NCBI GenBank assembly: GCA_009602725.1
Contig: WELB01000061.1
Span: forward strand, 289,253 to 338,534
Length of the DNA stretch: 49,282 bases
Direction: 5' to 3'
DNA from: Spirogloea muscicola
Taxonomy: Eukaryota; Streptophyta; Zygnematophyceae; Spirogloeales; Spirogloeaceae
Part shown: in pieces, positions 22,101 to 31,793 of the stretch
Layout of the letters: each line of letters opens with the position of its first letter
How positions within the stretch are numbered: position 1 is the stretch's first letter
Notes under the pieces: generated by a model
Databases searched by the model: none
What the model was told of the DNA's origin: nothing
Seen by the model: only the letters and a program-made list of their open reading frames with translations
Program-made: the position numbers and the translations under genes

Positions 22101-22399
22101 AGTCCAGGGCTGTACCAATATGCTTGAATCATCGCATAGTGGTCACCATTGTCTCCAATGATAGGATGCTTATGCATGCTTCTAGGCTTGAGACGGAGGC
22201 AGACCACTTGGCACAGCGCGCCTCTGAATCAAGGACTTTGGCTCAAAAGGAAGTGTTGAGTGTTGCATGTCATGCAAGTGGAAATGCTGACTACCTAAGT
22301 CTTAGCTTGGAAGTTGCTCTCTTCTGCAGGAGCTTCATTGCAGAAGAATGTGTTCTGTTCAAGAAGCTTTGCACCGACTCCTTGGCTGCCCGGCGATGA
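19115..22399 (+). CDS. BRE / BABAM2-like subunit (BRISC and BRCA1-A complexes)
   Basis: Exons supported by phase and conservation are 19386-19569, 19709-19799, 19976-20011, 20196-20378, 20716-20835, 20922-20987, 21123-21212, 21469-21522, 21726-21791, 21971-22065, one starting at 22186 and a last one ending about 22399. The protein shows the two E2-variant-like halves of BRE: PPDVVFPAGDGAFQPLG in the first, then MYVQHQRRLVEAV, CLIEYLPAAQQQL, RRSFIAALPRVFG, IHISLPTQFPKLPPTLTLQS, and HFDSSGKPITKLYDDLPWSP with RWDVQEMVRR. These line up with human BRE from memory (CLIDYVPQV, VHIDLPLFFP--QPTLTFQS, HFTNSGQ, YSPRWDGNEM). BRE scaffolds the K63-specific deubiquitinase BRCC36. The Ala-rich first exon (ATG at 19115) runs into the N at 19281, so its link to exon 2 is unproven. 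The final exon boundaries are also unsure. Confidence 0.82.
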
Positions 22400-22889
22400 C
22401 AAAGGATGTATTGCCAAATCAGAGTCGTTTAAAGTGTACTTGTGTCCAAGAGCACCAGCATGTATAGCTGCAATCAATGACAGCCAGCTGCTACAAACCT
22501 TTGTGCATGCTTGAACAGTCAGCGTCTGGCCCTTACAGCACCAGTAATTGCTATTTGTTCACTTGGGCTGCCGTTTCTTGCAAGCAGTGCAATGTATAGC
22601 ACAAGTGGTACTAAATGCATCATGCAAACCCATCATATTCATGTACTGATGGCACAGTCATTTTTGTGAAGTACGTGGCCATCCACTTGGAATGTTTGTG
22701 AGTGTTTATATACACATGATACAGTTATGACTTGTAAGGCAAGTGGCCACCTGAAGTCAAAGGTCAACTGGTCATACTATTCAAGACACTCTGCTCGGGT
22801 TCAAGGACCTACGTATAAGAAGAGCTGCGACATTAAGAGTCACAAATTGCACGACTGCTGGATCATCATCAGCATTAGCAAGAGTGGTC
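22400..22889. other. Convergent 3' flanks (BRE and aldehyde dehydrogenase)
   Basis: 490 bases with no conserved ORF, expected to hold both 3' UTRs. Confidence 0.45.
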
Positions 22890-25800
22890 TTATGACTTGA
22901 GCGTGATGTATGCCGCAACGCCTGCCACGATAAAGATAAGACAGACCAATGTAGTAGGAGAGAGATGGTCAAAATCGTTCAAGGCCGCCTGAAAGCTTTG
23001 CACTGCACTGGTCAACCATTGCCTCGTTCTCTCGGTGGCCACCTCCGCCCTTTTCCCGTATTTGAGCAGGAGAAACTTGGTACACTTGCTGGCATCTTGC
23101 TTGGGATGAGGCGGGTTGAGAAGCCGGCCACCAATGTCCATGGAGTTCGGGTGCAACATCAAACTCCTCCGTTGCGAGAAAGCCTCGAAGGAGTATCTGC
23201 ACGCCAATCACTTAGAAACAAAACAATCAGGTACAAGTATACCAACACAGTATTTGGCCAAGGCCCAAAAGAGAGCACCTCACATGCACATCTCCTTTAC
23301 AGCATACCTCACAATATACCTCAGAGCCTTCTGAACCATTGCAGTGCTGTACCCAGTGCCTTTCTGCAAGCACTGGGTACATGAAGTTTTCCAGCAATGA
23401 CTAAGGCAAAGTAGAAGCTCTATGGCGATCAGTGTCCCAATGCTCTTTACCTGCCGTTGTAAGTGCCAAAGCCGGACTCGCCAGCACCTCCAAAAGGAAG
23501 ACAGGCTGTTATAGCTTGAAATATCACAGCATTGACACAAACACTCCCGGATCTGGTACTTGACATTACCTGTACACAGCTCTTTCAAGTGTGTCAATAT
23601 CACTCTAGCAAAGATGAGAAGCCTTGTTAAACACACAGTGACCTGTATATCTGATATCCTCGGCATGCTTGCAGACCAAGAGGTTACAGCGCTTGCTCTG
23701 TGAGACGCCCCAAGGGACAGAAAGAGGAAGGTCAGGCTGCCACTCCACGTGGCCGTGCATGATGCCCATACGTGTTTGATAACAAAGTTACAGTTAAGAG
23801 CATTGTAGGAACTGACCTTGTCAATGGTGCGATTGGAGGCAGTAAAGAGGTAAATAGCAAGCGGAGTAGGCCGCCCAGCAACCTTGGACAGAGCATCCTC
23901 GACGTTTTTGACAGCAATAACAGGTAGTACTGCAATGAATCAAGATTGGTATGTGAAGCAAAACTTCAAATTACTTCTACAAATTACTGGAGGGCACTCC
24001 CTAGGATGCCAAGCGAGATGACAAGCCAAAACACAATAAAGGTTTGCATATGTAGGTGGAAAAGTCACGGCAGTGAATGACTTGGAGCTTTTTGCAGTTG
24101 CTCCGTAACATGCAGGGACCAGAGCAGACCCCCTCGAGCTGACAATGCATGCCTTCAAAAGCAATTGATGCAACAGTGTCTTCTGACAAGGTATACGACT
24201 ACTGTCACATGCTTCTGCAATTGCTCAAGGTTACGGAAACTGCAATTATGTCGCATAAACGCCAAAGTGGTAAGGTACCTGGTCCAAAAATCTCCTCCGT
24301 CATGATTGACGAGTCCATCTTAGAATTAAGGACAATTGTTGGTGCAACGTACTTCTCTTCTTCATCAATATCCCCTCCGCAGAAAACCTCCTCATCCTTC
24401 AGCAAGGCACTGATGCGCTTGACATGTGCCCTGCTGACAATCCTTCCAAAGTCAGGCGAATGCTTTGGGTCATCACCTACAAACAAAAACCTTGTGATTA
24501 GCACATCTTCACATCTTCTAGACCTGCTTATGCTCCAGTTGGTCACTGTGTTGTGTCCTTGGCCTGCTAGAGCTATCATTCCTGCTGATCAGTAAGAGGA
24601 GCACCATGAGTGAGCTCTCTTTACAAAAGGCAATATTACAAATGCACCAGAAGAGAGGGGAAAGGCGTGCCATTATTGCAGAGGTAAAGCTCACCGAACA
24701 TAGACTTGAGGGTCAATCTGAGCTTTGAGACAAACTTAACAAAAACTCCCTCTTCCACAAGAGCATAGTCAGGGCACAGGCATATTTGCCCAGCATTGGA
24801 GAACCTGAACCAAGCAGGAGCATGCTATTTCTGAGCAAATGCGCCTGGCCATGTGTGGTCCGAGCAAGTGAATGCTGATCAGGTCAGCATGCCTCCTGAA
24901 GACTGCAAAGCTATGAAGCACATCGACACTGGAAGTAGGATGCGAAGTTAGTACATAGCTAGATAGCCAAGCAGCAACAATGAGTCCATTTCCTTAATCA
25001 AACAGCAAAACAGAAGCCATGGAAATGCTGAAAAAATGCAGAGGACATATGCTATCTGAGGTGCTCACTTCCCCCAAGCTATCTTCTTCACTGCTACGTC
25101 AATGTTGCTGGTGGCGTCCACAATGAGCGGATTCTTTCCTCCACACTCCAGCACCGTTGGGGTCATGTTTTCTGCAGCTGCTTTTAAGACGATCTGCACA
25201 AGAGCAATGGAAACTTGGTTGCACATTAGAGACCAGAGCTGGCTAATTGCAAACGGCCACTTACCACGATGTGCTCACGGACACGTGCTGGGAGCAGCTA
25301 CAAGGAGGTAGTTGGTACCTTGCCGACATTGGTACTTCCAGTAAAGAACATGAAGTCAAACTTGTTCTTGAGCAGCTCAGCTCCCTGCTGCACGCCTCCT
25401 GTCACTACTCTTATGCACCGTGGATCGAGGTACTTCGGCACGTTCCGCCGCAAGAAGTCTGCGGCTGATGGCGCCAGCTCGCTTGGCTTCAGAAGCACGC
25501 AATTGCCTGAACAAGCCAGACAGGTGAACAATGTCGTAAATTTAGTCCACGCAGCCCAAGGTGCAAGACATCAAGAAGGTGCCTTCTATGGTTGGATGTT
25601 TGACTAATGGTGCTGAACAAGGTCAGATGGAGTAATCGTCTGTGCAAAAGGAGGCCATTGCCGCTCAGAAGACAGACAGGCTCCGGCTTATGAATATCCA
25701 GTTGAGCCAGCTGCTTACCAGCTGCTATTGCTCCTATCGCAGGGAGCAGCGTCAGGCGGATGCTAAAATTCCACGCTCCAATTATGAGGGCCACCCCGTG

Positions 25801-26411
25801 CGGCTCGTGAAGAAGCATGCCACGGCCGACTTGGCTGATAAGCGGCAGCACTTCCTCCCTGGGAGCCATCCACTGATGCAGCTCCTTGATCGCCAGGCGG
25901 CAATCTGCAGCCATTGCAATGGTCGTCCTGGGAGCAGAGAGAGCAGGAAGGCACTTAGCCAAGCTGTGCAACAGATGCTGTACTTGGACAGTGCAGTGCA
26001 AAGGCAACCGCTGAAGACATCGGCACATAAATATAGGTGTGATCACGAGTTGCAGTCCGTTGCGAGAGTTGCAGATACGAGTGCATGTGATACATTTGGT
26101 GGTTGACGAAAAAATCTGCACTCTCTTCGACAAGACAGCGCGACGGTGGCAAGGTGGACATTGGGTTGCGGGAGCGACCCCACGCCGGTGAAGAACTCTG
26201 AGGTGTTGAGGTCCACCTTGTTGGCGGCGGCAATCTCGCCAAAATTCTCCTCAATCATGCGCTCTAATGCGCAAAGCTGTGCCTTGCGCCAGCTGTAGCG
26301 GCGCGTGGCGCCGCTGCGGAAGCTCGCACGGAGGCCGTCCACGACCGAGGCAATGTCCTCCACGGGCGTCCATAGCTCCTGCAGGCGGCGCTTGCGGGAA
26401 ACAGAGAGCAT
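22890..26411 (-). CDS. Class 3 (fatty) aldehyde dehydrogenase with C-terminal membrane anchor
   Basis: Nine exons join in phase: 26411-26179, 25927-25719, 25506-25319, 25193-25069, 24804-24695, 24476-24279, 23929-23817, 23569-23451 and 23196-22890, giving 533 residues. Motifs in order are [73 protein letters not shown] (general-base Glu), [12 protein letters not shown] (catalytic Cys), [37 protein letters not shown] and [11 protein letters not shown]. The last exon ends in a hydrophobic helix ([15 protein letters not shown]) as in membrane-bound fatty aldehyde dehydrogenases. It should oxidise medium- or long-chain aldehydes with NAD(P)+, with the anchor in ER or chloroplast membrane. An in-frame TGA two codons before the ATG supports the start. 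A near-identical inverted copy of exon 1 and its 5' flank lies at 48217-48968. Confidence 0.92.
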
Positions 26412-26866
26412 AAGTCAGCATTGACGTCCCCGACCACGGGGCAAGCAGCTCCTCTCCAGGCGGAGGCCTCGCTGCCCGCCCGCCTGGCACATCCTTGCCT
26501 GCGTCCGCTCCGGCTCAGGCTCTGCGCTGCCTGAGCGGGCAATGACAGGCTCGAGGGAATGCGGCACACACCTCCTGGAGCTCCGAGGGTGCCATGGCGC
26601 CGCCCTGTGAGCAGTGTGCGGCACACAGGGCGCTGAAAGCGGCGCAGCGGGTGCCGCAGGCGAGGCGGGCGACTTTTGCCCACCGTCAGCCGCTGTACCC
26701 TTGCTCTGCCGCCTGTCGGAGTCACTGCGTCTCGGGGTGTCGGTGACTTCAGAAGAGAGAAGGCGCGCGGTGCGCATGAAATTGAAAGGGAGGCCAATTC
26801 TAGCCTTACAAATGACCTGTTAACTGGGTAATGAGCTGGCTAAGGGGGACACTAATAACCCCGAGT
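26109..26866 (-). repeat. Left arm of a 0.75-kb inverted duplication
   Basis: The arm covers the 5' part of intron 1, exon 1 and about 450 bases upstream of the aldehyde dehydrogenase gene. It matches 48217-48968 in reverse with only scattered single-base differences. It ends at AATAACCCCGAG, which is the reverse complement of a retroelement ORF end plus stop. Confidence 0.9.
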
Positions 26867-27130
26867 AAGCAAGCAAACAGCTCTCCCAAAGCAAGGCGAT
26901 GGCCTTGAGAGGCCAGCCCAGAAAACAGGATAGGGCCTCTTTGAGAGGTAGCGAGGGCTGTGAATTGCTAACCCAGTAGTGATATCCCGGAAAGGAAAGG
27001 AGGAAAGACTCCTCCAGTGGAGCGCATGGAGTGTGTATTCAGTGATGGAGGGCCTCTGTTGTAGCGGGCAATGGCTGCAATTGGCCAGCCCAGAATATAA
27101 ACCAACAAAATTCGAAGGGGCAGAAAAGCG
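26867..27130 (-). repeat. Degenerate retroelement tails upstream of aldehyde dehydrogenase
   Basis: Read on the + strand it contains GATGGCCTTGAGAGGCCAGCCC, GAGGGCTGTGAATTGCTAACCC and GCAATTGGCCAGCCCAG, each a damaged copy of the hairpin tail, plus CTCCTCCAGTGGAG. Confidence 0.6.
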
Positions 27131-28007
27131 GTAAAGCACACGTCGACTCAAGTGGTCGTCTGGATGCTCAATATCCCCTGTTGAGAAGCCCAAACCACTT
27201 GCAATGAGTTCAAGTGCGAGTGTTAAGTTGAGAATCATGAACATTCCACAGAGGGCCTTCTCCTGTCAACTACTCGTTGCCGACCATGCGAGGGGGCGCA
27301 CACTGGCGTCTTATGTCATGACCAGGCACTTGTCTGCAGCACCTGCCCTGGCCACTAGATTAGTCATACTGATTATTCAGCTGCCATACCTAAGCAGCAA
27401 GCATGCCATCTATCTCCATCTAGTCCTATTTGGGCTGGCCTTTCACAGCTGCTGTCCCGTGGCATCTTGCCATAAGGTCCTTGCCTCCTTGCGATTTCTG
27501 AAGAGAGTTTCCGCCCAATATTTCAGTAGGGACCTGAAGCTCTAGACCCTAGAGCCACCCTTAGTAATTGTACCTTATGTTGCTGCACTCTCTCTATTAA
27601 CTAGCATAGAACACCTTGTCCTGCAAAACTAGTTCCGGTGACTGCATCTCTTGTTGCCCTTTTCAGCACGCTACATTCCCTCTCAATATGTGAGCCTGCT
27701 CCTTGGCGCATGGGGTCATTGCCTGTGCCTCTGCTGCTTGTAAGGTGGTCTTCTTCTGCAGTCGCAGTAACGGTGTGCTTGCTAGCACCTGAGTAATAGC
27801 TGCAATATGGGTCAACTCAATTTCACTCTGCAAGCAGAGGAGATGTAGGATGCACACTCTTGAAAGTGCACAATCGAATTTCTAAGCAAGCTCTTTGCAA
27901 TTTTGCTATTGTTGTGCAAAGAGCAGTCACTATTAATGGCAGATGTACCGAGCCGACAGAGGAAGGATGTTCCTGGTCCATAGCTAAAGAGACGCTATCT
28001 TAATTCC
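27131..28007. other. Intergenic region
   Basis: One short tail fragment occurs at about 27427-27450 (TTTGGGCTGGCCTTTCACAGC, plus strand). Otherwise I see no gene, RNA or repeat. The 27204-27545 ORF has no recognisable domain. Confidence 0.4.
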
Positions 28008-30780
28008 TCATGTAGCACTTTCCAAAGCCTGAATGCACTGCGGCACAGATGCCTTGTTCTTCATGGCGGCCATGAGAGCCTCGAGCTGTTTACTGTTCGT
28101 TTTCAGTAGCGAGGCAGCATAGTATACCTGCAATGCATGATTGGCAGCTTAAAGGAGAAGAGCTCATGGAGCACATTACTTGACATGCAGGATCATGTCA
28201 GTAAAAGTCACCTATCAAGCATGTGAGTTTGTCCTTCCTTACTATCATTGGGTACGGCACCTCTATCACCAGCCATGACTCTTACCGCCCATCTTGTAAT
28301 ATTCTGCTGTTGCAGATTCCCTAATTTCTCCTTGCTTCTATTCACCAACCTCTGCAAGGAACAGGCAGCCATGGCCAATTTATACAGCCTCCTACATTCC
28401 ACAGCAACGAGAAGCAGCTCTTGCTCACTCAGCATTGCTGCAGGGTGCTCGAATCACTTCTGACCTGCAGGGTGAAGAGGTCTGCGCTCTGGCCCATTAC
28501 TTGATCATACTTGAGTCCCTCAGCTGCTAGACCAGCCATGGAGACGACTGCTAGTCTGCACAAACACAGATAAAGGAAGGCGCGGCCAGGGAAAGAATTG
28601 GACTTGAGCTGAGTGGCTGATGAACAAGGAATAGATGGCCCAACCAGCCATTAGTGTCATCCCACGACTAATTGCTGGCCTCATCAATGCCTAGCAACCA
28701 GATATTCATGCATGCTAGCTGAACAGAGTAACATCCCTCCAAAATCTATTATAATCCTTCCAACTTTGTCATCAGTGTCATGGAAAGCATTCAGTCAATG
28801 CAACCTGTCAAGGTCCCTGGTGTCAAGGCGCCCCTCGTAGATTCGCTTCTGAAGCTTTTCATCAACTAAATTCACATGCTCCTTGCCAATATCCAAGGAG
28901 TAATTTACAACTGGCAGACCCAGTAAATAAGCAGCTGCAACCACATGAACAGCATTGGCAGCTCAGCTTCTTGTGTTCAGTGACTCCTTCACCAATCTGA
29001 ATGGTGAAGGAGTGCTGACTGGGGCAAGAATCTGAATCTTGCGACTCCAAACACAAGAGCCCTTGTTACTCAGCCAATCAGAGCAGATGCAAAGCTTCCA
29101 GAGTCAATGAGCACGTCAGTTCCTCTTATTAGGCTCAGGTATGAGCTGTAGGTGCATTACTCAAGAAATGAGCAGCTTCATGGCGAAGAAGCCTATCTTC
29201 TTGATCTGAAAAACCACCAGAGAAGGCATTGATGAAAACCTGCAAAAGCCTACACACTTCACGCAGTCAGACTTGTCCCGCACAACTGCAGGCACGGTCA
29301 CTCGCCCTCTATATTCTGCCAGTGTTGGCTTCAAGTCTTCCAGCACAAGTTGCCAACCCAAATGCATCTGATGAGCATGAAGGAAGCGACATCGAGCAAA
29401 GATGCCACTGAGGGGTACAGCGAAGGCCGTAGACAAGGCCACACAGAGCACTCAATGACACATGCACCCAATGATGTGTCGCATGTCAATGATACCCGGG
29501 GGCTGTGCTCCCAATCGCCAGAACAACCAGTGATAAGCTGCCAACTAAGTACGGCACAAAGAAGCCCCAGTCCTGCCATGTGGGTAACAGCTCTTAGTAA
29601 GACAAGCTTGACACATAAGCTTTGTCTGGGACAGCATGCTCGTTGCAGACTGACAAACACTAGATAGCAATGCAACACGACCTTCAAGGGCATATCGAGG
29701 CTGGTGCAAAGTGCAGCAGAGGGAGTCAAGAGGTAGGACAACGGGATGATGCGGTGTGCTTACTCCTGGAAGCTGGCCAGCCAGGACAGCCACAATTGAC
29801 GAACCTCCCACAACTGCCGCCAAGAAGGCTGCCTGCAAGTGTACGCCAGATTGATATGTCTGAATAGCGGTTGCATTCAATGACTCCGCTTTGGATGACC
29901 TTGCAGCTGTTCCTACTGTGGACCTCAGATAATTATGCAGACATTGCGTCACATCTAGTGCAGTCAAGATTGCTGGTCAGAATTCATGATGACCATACCC
30001 AGGATGTGAATTTGCTACAGCTGATATCCTCACATCGTTTCGTACAGAAGGCGTTGCTAGCTTCTCTGCATTCTTGATCCCTATGCTGGACAGCTCCCGA
30101 AGGAATGTCTGATAGTTGTCCACAACATGCCATCCACCAAAATCAGCCGCTGCAGCTTCTGACTTGCATAATCAGTCACAATGCTTAGCATCTGAAATCC
30201 CAAACAGCGGAAGAGTGGCCTGGAGGGACCCACATTACGCCTGCCAACGCTGGGAAGGGAGTCCCAAAGCTTCGCCTGGCCAGCCTCCTTGAGTGCAGTC
30301 AGTGCCTGCTGTGTGGCCTCCGAGTCATTCTGCGAAGATCAGTCAGACAAAAGGTTTTGGGGTCAAGGTGCCGTCAGTTGCTGACACACCACTGCACAGC
30401 CGAAGGCGCCGACGGGCGAACGCGGGCGTGTGCTGGAAGGCTGTCTCCCCTGGCAAGAGGCTCGCCTGCAGAATCGCAGCCTCCAGCTTCTCGAGAGGGC
30501 CCGACCGGTCCGTGGAGGACGTCGAGACGGCGTCGCCGTCGGCAGCTACTGCCGCTGAGTGGACGGGCCGCAACGAGAGCCACGAGCGTCGCTGCGGTCC
30601 GGCCTTGCCAGCGCACGACAGTGGCCCACGCAGCGAGCTGGGCGCCGCACGCCGCGTCGGCGCTGCCTGCGGTCTCAGCGGCGCAGCGCCGGATCGGGCG
30701 TCTCCGGTGCCGCAGCAGCCGCCATGGGCGGCGGCGGACGCGGGCGGCCGCAGTGCGGCGGCGGCGGCGGGTGCGGCCAT
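28008..30780 (-). CDS. Chloroplast M41/FtsH-like HEAAH membrane protein (VIR3 / At5g27290-type family)
   Basis: Exons: the first from ATG 30780 (3' boundary unclear), then 30329-30234, 30108-30034, 29832-29764, 29572-29496, 29249-29161, 28934-28805, 28555-28465, 28351-28286 and 28127-28008 (TGA). All later joins are in phase. The N-terminus is Ala/Arg/Ser-rich and looks like a transit peptide. Next come LWDSLPSVGRRN, SIGIKNAEKLATPSVRND, two transmembrane segments (AAFLAAVVGGSSIVAVLAG; VPYLVGSLSLVVLAIGSTAP), LLRHEAAHFLTAYLLGLP with an HExxH zinc motif, YSLDIGKEHVNL, DRLAVVSMAGLAAEGLKY and a conserved C-terminal helical part. This order matches, from memory, a plant plastid family with the M41 peptidase fold but no AAA+ domain. 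In VIR3-type relatives mutation affects leaf greening. Whether it is an active protease is unknown, and a third zinc ligand cannot be assigned by eye. It is divergent from DEG5. Confidence 0.82.
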
Positions 30781-30899
30781 GGCTGAGGGGCCTGGTCTGG
30801 CGGGGAGGCACCAGCTACGGCGCCTCTAACGACGCCTGGCTTACGTCGACACACGCTCCAGCAGCCCCTACCGCCTTCTCTTGGGGAGTACCGTTGTTC

Positions 30900-31015
30900 T
30901 TGGCGCGCAATAAGGCAGGCCACTGCCTTGCGTGGTGGCGTGGTGGTGCTCCGGCTCCCCAGATTAACTTGTCAGATATGTTTGTGCACACTCGTACTGA
31001 AGGGGTACTATAGTC
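30900..31015 (+). mobile_element. Retroelement ORF end, short diverged remnant
   Basis: PAPQINLSDMFVHTRT resembles LAPQYSMSDMHVLTRGY of the copy ending at 48223. The following bases (TAGTCCCCCTTCAG) resemble that copy's downstream TTAGTGTCCCCCTTAGCC. It therefore belongs to that second subfamily. Confidence 0.55.
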
Positions 31016-31104
31016 CCCCTTCAGTTCTGTTTTTCGTTCTATTACCTCAGCCCTTTCTAGTTGATATTCTGCGTTTTCCTTACAGCAGGTGTACTGCCTT
31101 CATT

Positions 31105-31412
31105 GTGGAAGGAGCTCTTCCAGCTCTTCTTTCGTACCCCTGGCCGTGGATGTGCACGGGTCCCAGTGGCTCGACCTGCTGGGCAGGCTTGCGCGGCGCG
31201 CTGTGTCCCGCAGGCGAGGTGAGCCGGCTGACTTCAACGCCGCTGGCTCGTGGGCCCAGGTATATCGCAGGTGTTTGTCAGTCTCCCTCCAGCGGTCCTT
31301 GGCCCACGCCTTGCATCTGCGTGCTGGCCATGCTCTTGCTGCAGCCTCTGGCTTTTGTCAGGGGGATAATTTTCCGGCAGCTAGTCTGTCGGATTTGAGG
31401 CTCCTCACTCGT
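31105..31412 (+). mobile_element. Retroelement ORF C-terminal remnant
   Basis: The frame reads FVPLAVDVHGSQWLDLLGRL, then ADFNAAGSWAQVYRRC, SLQRSLAHALHLRAGHAL and SLSDLRLLTRSS. It has diverged at the last residues from the usual LTRGY stop and is followed directly by its own 3' tail. Confidence 0.72.
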
Positions 31413-31560
31413 AGCTCCAGAGTGGTCCATCCTCCACCCGATCTGACATAGCATTTTCAGGCCCCTCCGTCATTGTGGCCCCTTCAACCCTTTGCCAATT
31501 CTTTTCGGGCTGGCTTTTCACAGCCCTTGCCCCTATTGGGAGAGCCACTTCTTCCAGGGG
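31413..31560 (+). repeat. Retroelement 3' tail close to the DEG5 gene
   Basis: The tail has GTGGTCCATCCTCCACCCGA, GACATAGCATTTTCAGGCCC, the hairpin GGGCTGGCTTTTCACAGCCC at 31507-31526 and TTGCCCCTATTGGGAGAGCC. It ends at CTTCTTCC about 235 bases before the DEG5 ATG. Confidence 0.8.
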
Positions 31561-31793
31561 GGATGCAGTCAAAGGCCAGCCCGAAGAGAAATACCCCGAA
31601 CTCAAATGAAGGAAGCCCGAACCCCGGGATCATCGAGCAGCCTGGCGAGCTGACGACTGGACGACCGTGGCGGCCACCGGGCTCCCCAGTGCCCGACGAA
31701 GTTCCTCCCAACGGCGGACAGCGGGCTGGTCGGGCCTACGCCACCCGGCTGGTCCCGCGTGGCCTGCACCCTCTTCCGCCAGCGACGGTAGCC

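Noticed and set aside
23570-23604. Apparent extra exon ([12 protein letters not shown]) and one-base frameshift in aldehyde dehydrogenase
   Set aside because: Using the acceptor at 23569/23570 joins NRTIDK directly to [13 protein letters not shown] in phase 0 with normal family length. No frameshift is needed.
26264-26797. 177-codon minus-strand ORF (and its twin at 48278-48811) as a separate gene
   Set aside because: It is an out-of-frame shadow of aldehyde dehydrogenase exon 1 and its GC-rich 5' flank. Its identity between copies reflects the duplication, not protein conservation.
29331-29967. Plus- and minus-strand ORFs of 100-140 codons in the HEAAH gene interval
   Set aside because: They read through introns. 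The conserved transmembrane and HEAAH exons lie in phase-compatible short segments in the same interval.
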